Assembly: GCA_020054055.1 (NCBI GenBank)
Contig: JAGVLZ010000172.1
Location: 1 to 11,606, forward strand
Origin: Phycisphaerales bacterium
GTDB lineage: Bacteria > Planctomycetota > Phycisphaerae > Phycisphaerales > UBA1924
Direction: 5' to 3'
Length of the DNA stretch: 11,606 nucleotides
This document shows, one piece after another, positions 7,366 to 11,606 of the stretch (the stretch's first letter is position 1; every line of letters begins with the position of its first letter). Position numbers and translations under genes: made by a program. Below the pieces are notes generated by a model. That model searched no databases, was not told where the DNA came from, and saw nothing but the letters and a program-made list of their open reading frames with translations.

Positions 7366-8940
7366 TCAGTTCGCATCCACCTGGAACTCGGAAGCAATGA
7401 GCGGTGTCAACTTCCACGTCGAGCGGTCCGCACGGCTCACCACGGTGTCGGCGACGGCATAGACGTTCAGGAAAAGCACGCCGCCCACCGTCCCGGCCGG
7501 GACCGCGGGCTGGTTGTAGATGCGGGGCATGCGGTCGACGTAGCCGCGCCACTGATTCCCCTGCTCGGCCGTCTCGCGCACCTGCCGGATGACCTTGACC
7601 GCCTTGTCCGAGCCGGGGGAGTTCGGCGCGGCTCCCTGAGCGAGCAGCAGCAGTTGGCCCGGCGCGATCGCCCACAGGTCGTCCGCATTGGAGACGCGGA
7701 AGTACTGCTGCTGAGGATCGTCCTGGTCGCGGTACAGGTAGAGCGAGACTCGGCGGATCGGGCCGACGTTCCCCCCGGTCAGCCGGGGAGAATCCTCCGG
7801 CGCATCCGGCGGGATGTAGACCGCGGACGAAGAGGGCGCCGCCAACTGATACGCGACGACCATCGCCTGCGGGCCGTTCGGCGTGCGCCGATAGAGAACC
7901 GAATAGCACTGGTCGGCCCGCCGCCCTTGCGGCGCGTCGGGGTCCGACCGGTACCGGACCCGATCGTTGAGCGAGATCAACTGGCTGTTGCGCCATTCGT
8001 AGCGGACGATGTCGATGAAATCGACGCGAGCGCTCTCCGGGTCGGCGACGCCGCCATTCTGGATGGCGCCGATCTGCACTTCCTGGATGCGTGCCGGCTG
8101 AAAACCGAGTTCGTTCGGCTCCACGTTGACGATGATGAAGCTACGGTCCTCGGGCGCGGGAGCGAGCAGGCAATCGTTCGGATTGGTCGGGTCGCCCCCG
8201 TCGACCGGGTCCTCGCACGCGTCGCCTTCCAACGGCACGACCCACAACCCCGATCCCTCGGAGTTCTGATCGCTCGCGTACTGAACGCTCTGAGCACGCC
8301 CAAACGACAGGAGGGTCGGTACGCGATCGGGATCACCATCGCCATCGACGTCCGGCCCCAGCGTCGAGATCTGCACCTGGAACCCGATCGAATCCGGGTC
8401 GATCTTGCGGTCGAGGAGGGTGTAGGTCCACCGTCCGCCGGGTGTGTCAAAGAGCCCGGTCGGGGTTGCGTTCGTGAATCCAACCTGCGGCACCAGATTG
8501 GGAAGTTCGGGAACGCTTCCCGGCGACGCCTGATTCTGGGCGTACACCTGGTTCTCGTACAGCCGCAGGGGCACGGTCCCCGACGACCGAACCAGGAAGT
8601 ACGCGCCGTTCGCTTCGCCGGTGGGGTCGACAATCAGATACAGTTGATCTGGATTGGGGTTCATCGGCAGCGGGATCCAGACTCCCATCGGGAACGGGTT
8701 CGGTGTTCCAGCGCGGAACCGGAGCGTTCCGAAGCCGGCTTCGAGCGCGCCCACCGCGCTCCGCGTGGCGAACACCGCCGCCGTCTCGTTCGATGAGACC
8801 TGCTGCTGCTTCGCGGCCCCGGCAAAGAGCGCCAGCAACCCGAGCACGCCGAGCGCGATCACGAATGTCGCCAGCAGCACCTCGATCAGCGTGAAGCCGC
8901 GGCGAACCCGTGAGCCGGCATGTCGGATGCACTGCCTCAT
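7366..8940 (-). CDS. GspI/PilV-like minor pseudopilin, oversized
   Basis: This protein has 524 residues; GspI is usually about 125. The leader ends R-R-G (Gly15), followed by F-T-L-I-E-V-L-L-A-T-F-V-I-A-L-G-V-L-G-L, with Glu20 at +5. The E-V-L-x-A-x-x-I-x-x-G-V-L-x-L pattern and following A-A-K-Q-Q-Q are typical of GspI/PilV. Past roughly residue 70 I see no resemblance to canonical GspI. This region is rich in predicted beta strands and contains D-V-D-G-D-G-D-P-D (197-205), a dockerin-like calcium-loop pattern. It also has Cys242 and Cys257 flanking a D-P-V-D-G-G-D-P acidic stretch. The ATG overlaps the TGA of the GspH-like gene by 4 bases and has GGAGG 8 bases upstream, so the start is well supported. 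GspI normally nucleates the tip complex with J and K, and the gene order here fits that role. Confidence 0.84.
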   Translation of the reverse strand: MRQCIRHAGSRVRRGFTLIEVLLATFVIALGVLGLLALFAGAAKQQQVSSNETAAVFATRSAVGALEAGFGTLRFRAGTPNPFPMGVWIPLPMNPNPDQLYLIVDPTGEANGAYFLVRSSGTVPLRLYENQVYAQNQASPGSVPELPNLVPQVGFTNATPTGLFDTPGGRWTYTLLDRKIDPDSIGFQVQISTLGPDVDGDGDPDRVPTLLSFGRAQSVQYASDQNSEGSGLWVVPLEGDACEDPVDGGDPTNPNDCLLAPAPEDRSFIIVNVEPNELGFQPARIQEVQIGAIQNGGVADPESARVDFIDIVRYEWRNSQLISLNDRVRYRSDPDAPQGRRADQCYSVLYRRTPNGPQAMVVAYQLAAPSSSAVYIPPDAPEDSPRLTGGNVGPIRRVSLYLYRDQDDPQQQYFRVSNADDLWAIAPGQLLLLAQGAAPNSPGSDKAVKVIRQVRETAEQGNQWRGYVDRMPRIYNQPAVPAGTVGGVLFLNVYAVADTVVSRADRSTWKLTPLIASEFQVDAN

Positions 8941-10124
8941 TGCGATGACCTCCGGATCACGTTCCCCGAATACCGATTGAAACTCAGGATCTCGGCGTTG
9001 ACATCAATCCATCGGCTCACGGCCTGGGCACGCTCGTCGTTGAAATACCCAGCGCTCGTCAGATCGACCGGCTTCGGTGCACGAGACTGCATCGGCCGGA
9101 TCAGCCATGCACGCGGGAACCCCACGCCGTCGGCCAGCCGAGCGAGGTCCACCACCGCCAACTGGTCAGCCGAGCGGAGCACCACCTCGGGGTTCGCCGC
9201 ACGGCGATTCTGGGGCAGACCGGCGGTGTTCTCCGGGTCGAACCGGAACTCATCATCGTAAGGCGGGGACGCCGGGGCCGTCGGATCGATCGGCGCATCC
9301 GCCAGTTCGAGGAACGCATCAAAGACCTCCAAGTTCGCCGATCGCCGCGAGGTCGCGATCGATCCGTCGGGGGCGAAGACGATGAAGAAACTCGTCGTGT
9401 TCCGCACGGCGGTGGTCGCCTCTTCGACGGTGATCAACGGGCTTGTCGTCAAGCCTCGCAGCGTCAGCCATGGGTCGACGCCGACGTTCGAGTTCGTGTC
9501 CTTGAGCGTGAAGACGCGCGGATCATTCCGCGGGAAAAGCCAGGTGTAGAGGTCCGCGCTGCGGTCGCAGACATCGCCTCCACTATGTATGACATCACCG
9601 CCATACCAGCGCCAGGTCGTGACGCCCCCAGATTCGGTAAGCGGGGTGTCCGCGCAGATGAGCTCCACCGCCGACGAGAGCCCGAAGACTCCCATCCCCC
9701 TCGGGAGTTCGATGGGGGAGGTTCCGGCGGCCTGAACAAAGACCTCCGCGAAGCCCGCGGTAGGTGGAACGCCGCACCGGTTGCAAGGAGTTGGAACCCC
9801 ATCCGTCAGTGATCCGCTCGACGCGCCCGACTGCTCGACGATGATGAGCGTCATCCGCTCTTCCTTCGCGTTCCACAGGAAGGCGACCCCCGAGCGATGG
9901 TTGTACTTCACCGCCCGCGTCCGCGCCGCCCCCAGCGTCGCCGTCACCGCGTTGATCGAAGATGCGTAGTTGTTCGATTCGATCAGCCGCCCGAACGCCG
10001 GCAGGATCGCCACCACCGCGATGAGGATGATCGAGATCACCACCAGCAACTCGATGATGGTGAATCCCCGGCGATCTCGCGCGGCTCGGTACGGAATGTC
10101 AAGACGGTGGCTCATGTCGTTCAC
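8937..10124 (-). CDS. GspH/FimT-like minor pseudopilin, oversized
   Basis: This protein has 395 residues from the GTG at 10124, or 392 from the ATG at 10115. Neither start has a clear Shine-Dalgarno sequence, and the preceding stop is only 4 bases away, so coupled translation is likely. GspH is usually about 170 residues. The leader ends D-R-R-G (Gly20), then F-T-I-I-E-L-L-V-V-I-S-I-I, with Glu25 at +5. The GspH/FimT hallmark follows: L-G-A-A-R-T-R-A-V-K-Y-N (64-75) then V-A-F-L-W. F-A-P-D-G (250-254) matches the family's F-x-P-D-G strand-turn. C114-N-R-C117 is a CxxC pair, and two more cysteines lie in the next 70 residues. The end is S-R-W-I-D-V-N-A-E-I-L-S-F-N-R-Y. GspH normally sits at the shaft/tip junction. 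The C-terminal third has no family I recognise. Confidence 0.83.
   Translation of the reverse strand: MNDMSHRLDIPYRAARDRRGFTIIELLVVISIILIAVVAILPAFGRLIESNNYASSINAVTATLGAARTRAVKYNHRSGVAFLWNAKEERMTLIIVEQSGASSGSLTDGVPTPCNRCGVPPTAGFAEVFVQAAGTSPIELPRGMGVFGLSSAVELICADTPLTESGGVTTWRWYGGDVIHSGGDVCDRSADLYTWLFPRNDPRVFTLKDTNSNVGVDPWLTLRGLTTSPLITVEEATTAVRNTTSFFIVFAPDGSIATSRRSANLEVFDAFLELADAPIDPTAPASPPYDDEFRFDPENTAGLPQNRRAANPEVVLRSADQLAVVDLARLADGVGFPRAWLIRPMQSRAPKPVDLTSAGYFNDERAQAVSRWIDVNAEILSFNRYSGNVIRRSSQ
8949..8953 (-). promoter_or_regulatory. Ribosome binding site of the GspI-like gene
   Basis: GGAGG on the minus strand lies 8 bases before the ATG at 8940, inside the 3' end of the GspH-like gene. It supports this start and the 4-base ATGA overlap. 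Confidence 0.75.
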
Positions 10125-10128
10125 AGTT

Positions 10129-11016
10129 TCAGGGGAGACGGAGAGCGGGGTTCACGGCGAAGTCCGCGTTGACCTTGTACGAATAAATGTTGTCCTCGCG
10201 CGCCTTGTGCATCGCTTGCTGGAATGTCTCGTCCAGCGTCATGCCGGGACGAAGCCCATGATGGGCCACGATCTGAGGCTGCTCATACGGGATGCCGTAG
10301 AACCGATCCGGCCCCGCGGACATGAAGTACGGCCGCCCCGCCTCGCACTTGCCGTAGAGTGCCTGCGCCAACTCGTTCTTCGGGTGGACATAGAAGACCA
10401 GTTGCTGGAGCGTCCGCGGGCTGCCGGGGATCGACGCGTTCGCCGGCTCCTCGATCGTGCGCCAGGGAGACTGCCAGTCCTGCTCGGCCCAGGAATCGAC
10501 GATGGAGGGTGTGGGATCCTTGTCGCGGTCAAAATTGCTCGCGGGAGTCAGTGATGATTCATCCGTCGCGCCGTCGGGCGTGGTCGTGATGCGGACGAAA
10601 CTGGTCCCGATCCCCGAGACGATGCTCTGCACCAGGCCGAACCCCATCGCTTGACGGAGGAAGACCGCCGCGTCGGGGCGCAGATAATAACGATCGACGC
10701 CGGTGGTGGGGGGGTAGACCCCGCCGTAGAACACGCTGTTGCCAACGACATCCGGCCCGGGCACGCCGAAGTAATCGTCCCGGCGATAGGGAGGGATCGC
10801 GCCGTTGTTCTGCTGCATGTACTCGTCGAGCGCGCGGTCGAGCGTGTTGAGAAGCCCCTGCGTCGCCTTGACCTTCTGCCCCGAGATCACGCGCGAGCCG
10901 ACGCCCACGACGAGGAGCAGCAGGATCACGATGATCGTGATGACCACGAGCAGTTCGATCATCGTGAAAGCACGGCGGCTTCCGAGGGCTCGCCTTGTCG
11001 AACGCGAGTGCATCAT
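10129..11016 (-). CDS. GspG-like pseudopilin
   Basis: This protein has 295 residues; canonical GspG has about 140-150. A basic leader ends S-R-R-A (Ala16), followed by F-T-M-I-E-L-L-V-V-I-T-I-I, with Glu21 at +5. The -1 residue is Ala rather than the usual Gly; prepilin peptidases tolerate this in some families. The helix continues into K-V-K-A-T-Q-G-L-L-N-T-L-D-R-A-L-D-E-Y then N-N-G-A-I-P-P-Y, which closely follows the GspG pattern of an N-terminal helix ending in D/E-x-Y-x-x-x-N-G-x-x-P. The C-terminal M-S-A-G-P-D-R-F-Y-G (232-241) corresponds to the S-x-G-x-D-G turn of GspG near its calcium-binding loop. The ATG overlaps the upstream stop by 4 bases (ATGA), with GAGG 8 bases upstream; a second ATG follows directly. 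It is the best candidate here for a shaft (major) pseudopilin, although its size would suit a minor one. Confidence 0.83.
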   Translation of the reverse strand: MMHSRSTRRALGSRRAFTMIELLVVITIIVILLLLVVGVGSRVISGQKVKATQGLLNTLDRALDEYMQQNNGAIPPYRRDDYFGVPGPDVVGNSVFYGGVYPPTTGVDRYYLRPDAAVFLRQAMGFGLVQSIVSGIGTSFVRITTTPDGATDESSLTPASNFDRDKDPTPSIVDSWAEQDWQSPWRTIEEPANASIPGSPRTLQQLVFYVHPKNELAQALYGKCEAGRPYFMSAGPDRFYGIPYEQPQIVAHHGLRPGMTLDETFQQAMHKAREDNIYSYKVNADFAVNPALRLP

Positions 11017-11606
11017 GGGAGGTACCTCAGGTTGGACTTGAGGTCTTCGAGCAGCAGGTCGCCGCTGCCTCCGCCTCGCGGGTCGAAGTTCAGCACGCCC
11101 GGCGCGAAGGGCAGAGACAGGTCCTGAATGGAGGGCAGGTCGTCGATCGCCGACATCTGCGGCGCGCCGCCTCGATTCCGATCGCCGAAGAGCGGGATCG
11201 GACCATCGCGCCCCTCGAAGATGGGCCGACCCGCCGAAAGCACCATGAACCGCGCGCTGAAGATCGGGCGTTCGAGTTCCAGGTTGGGCCTCTGGTTCGT
11301 CGTGTCGTTGGCCTGATATTCGACCCCCTCCGCCGTGCGCAACTCGACCGGCGTGAAATCGACGCCGTCTCTAGGCGGCGTCCCGGGTTCCAGTCGGTCC
11401 TTCGTCGGCCAGCCCTTGTAGAACCGCAGCGGTTGGTTCCAGGTGTCGGTGAGCTTGAACATCCCGGTGCGGCCATCGAGCCGCAGATGATCCTGAAGAC
11501 CCGCGGGATCGAGGTACGGGCCGTAGGCGCGACCCACCTTCGCCGCGGTCAGGTTCGTCCGTTGGAACTCGCGGTTCGCGCCGCCGCCCCACGACCGGTC
11601 CGGCCC
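11013..11606 (-). CDS. GspG-like pseudopilin, C-terminal part (5' end outside window)
   Basis: The frame is open from the window edge to the TGA at 11013-11015, giving 197 residues. The GTG at 11537 is only an internal codon, because reading continues in frame to base 11606 (A-N-R-E-F-Q-R-T-N-L upstream of it). The leader is therefore not visible. Two features are GspG-like. F-K-L-T-D-T-W-N-Q-P-L-R-F-Y resembles the D-P-W-G-N-P-Y-x-Y segment, and F-M-V-L-S-A-G-R-P-I-F-E-G resembles the S-x-G-x-D-G turn. The next gene downstream has D-S-W and Y-F-M-S-A-G-P-D in the same order, so the two are probably distant paralogs. The stop overlaps the next start (ATGA), so they belong to one operon. Assignment as a pseudopilin is inference from the C-terminal half and its neighbours. 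Confidence 0.65.
   Translation of the reverse strand, partial: GPDRSWGGGANREFQRTNLTAAKVGRAYGPYLDPAGLQDHLRLDGRTGMFKLTDTWNQPLRFYKGWPTKDRLEPGTPPRDGVDFTPVELRTAEGVEYQANDTTNQRPNLELERPIFSARFMVLSAGRPIFEGRDGPIPLFGDRNRGGAPQMSAIDDLPSIQDLSLPFAPGVLNFDPRGGGSGDLLLEDLKSNLRYLP
11025..11028 (-). promoter_or_regulatory. Ribosome binding site of the GspG-like gene
   Basis: GAGG on the minus strand lies 8 bases before the ATG at 11016. It is half of a perfect 10-base palindrome, GAGGTACCTC, at 11019-11028. The palindrome is too tight to fold as a hairpin by itself and may be chance. Confidence 0.6.

Noticed and set aside
7365..7397. TTG at 7397 as the start of the GspJ-like gene
   Set aside because: It is a rare start codon with no ribosome site and would overlap the GspI-like gene by 32 bases. 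The ATG at 7364 fits the tight operon spacing and gives a normal leader.
7252..8796. Plus-strand open frame of about 514 codons opposite the I-like gene
   Set aside because: It has arginine-rich composition, no recognisable motif and no good ribosome site, and it lies wholly antisense to a well-supported pseudopilin gene.
11013..11537. GTG at 11537 as the real start of the last minus-strand gene
   Set aside because: The frame stays open to the window edge, there is no hydrophobic leader at the GTG, and a pseudopilin in this context needs an N-terminal helix that must lie upstream.

Overview
The window is high-GC bacterial DNA packed almost wall to wall with genes. On the minus strand, from the right edge down to base 861, runs a six-gene cluster. 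Five of its genes start with class III (prepilin-type) leaders or the related GspK-type N-terminus. Their order is the classical type II secretion (T2SS) pseudopilin order G-H-I-J-K. A sixth, GspG-like gene lies upstream and is cut by the window edge. The proteins are far larger than textbook Gsp pseudopilins: about 295, 395, 524, 643 and 1505 residues. High GC together with R-R-G/A-F-T-x-I-E leaders on oversized bodies points to a planctomycete-like bacterium, perhaps a Phycisphaerae relative. That placement is inference from style, since no taxonomic marker gene is present.

Layout: bases 1-285 (+) hold the C-terminal end of a CinA/PncC-type nicotinamide-nucleotide amidohydrolase, recognised by its T-G-I-A-G-P-S-G-G and K-P-V-G-T segments. 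Four bases later, 290-853 (+) encodes a small unrecognised protein with a signal peptide, probably a lipoprotein. It converges on the pseudopilin cluster with only 7 bases between the two stop codons. Bases 861-5378 (-) encode a giant GspK-like protein. Then follow GspJ-like (5433-7364), GspI-like (7366-8940), GspH-like (8937-10124) and GspG-like (10129-11016) genes, and the 3' part of another GspG-like gene (11013-11606), all on the minus strand.

The minus-strand genes overlap by 4 bases or sit 1, 4 or 54 bases apart, so they are almost certainly one operon read right to left. The expected joint role is a pseudopilus: GspG-type subunits form the shaft, and H, I, J and K form its tip and initiation complex in the inner membrane and periplasm. 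The ATPase, inner-membrane platform, secretin and prepilin peptidase are not in the window, so T2SS versus a type IV pilus-like machine cannot be settled here. There are no RNA genes, mobile elements, CRISPR arrays or gene-free stretches over 300 bases. The long plus-strand reading frames opposite the pseudopilin genes are compositional shadows.
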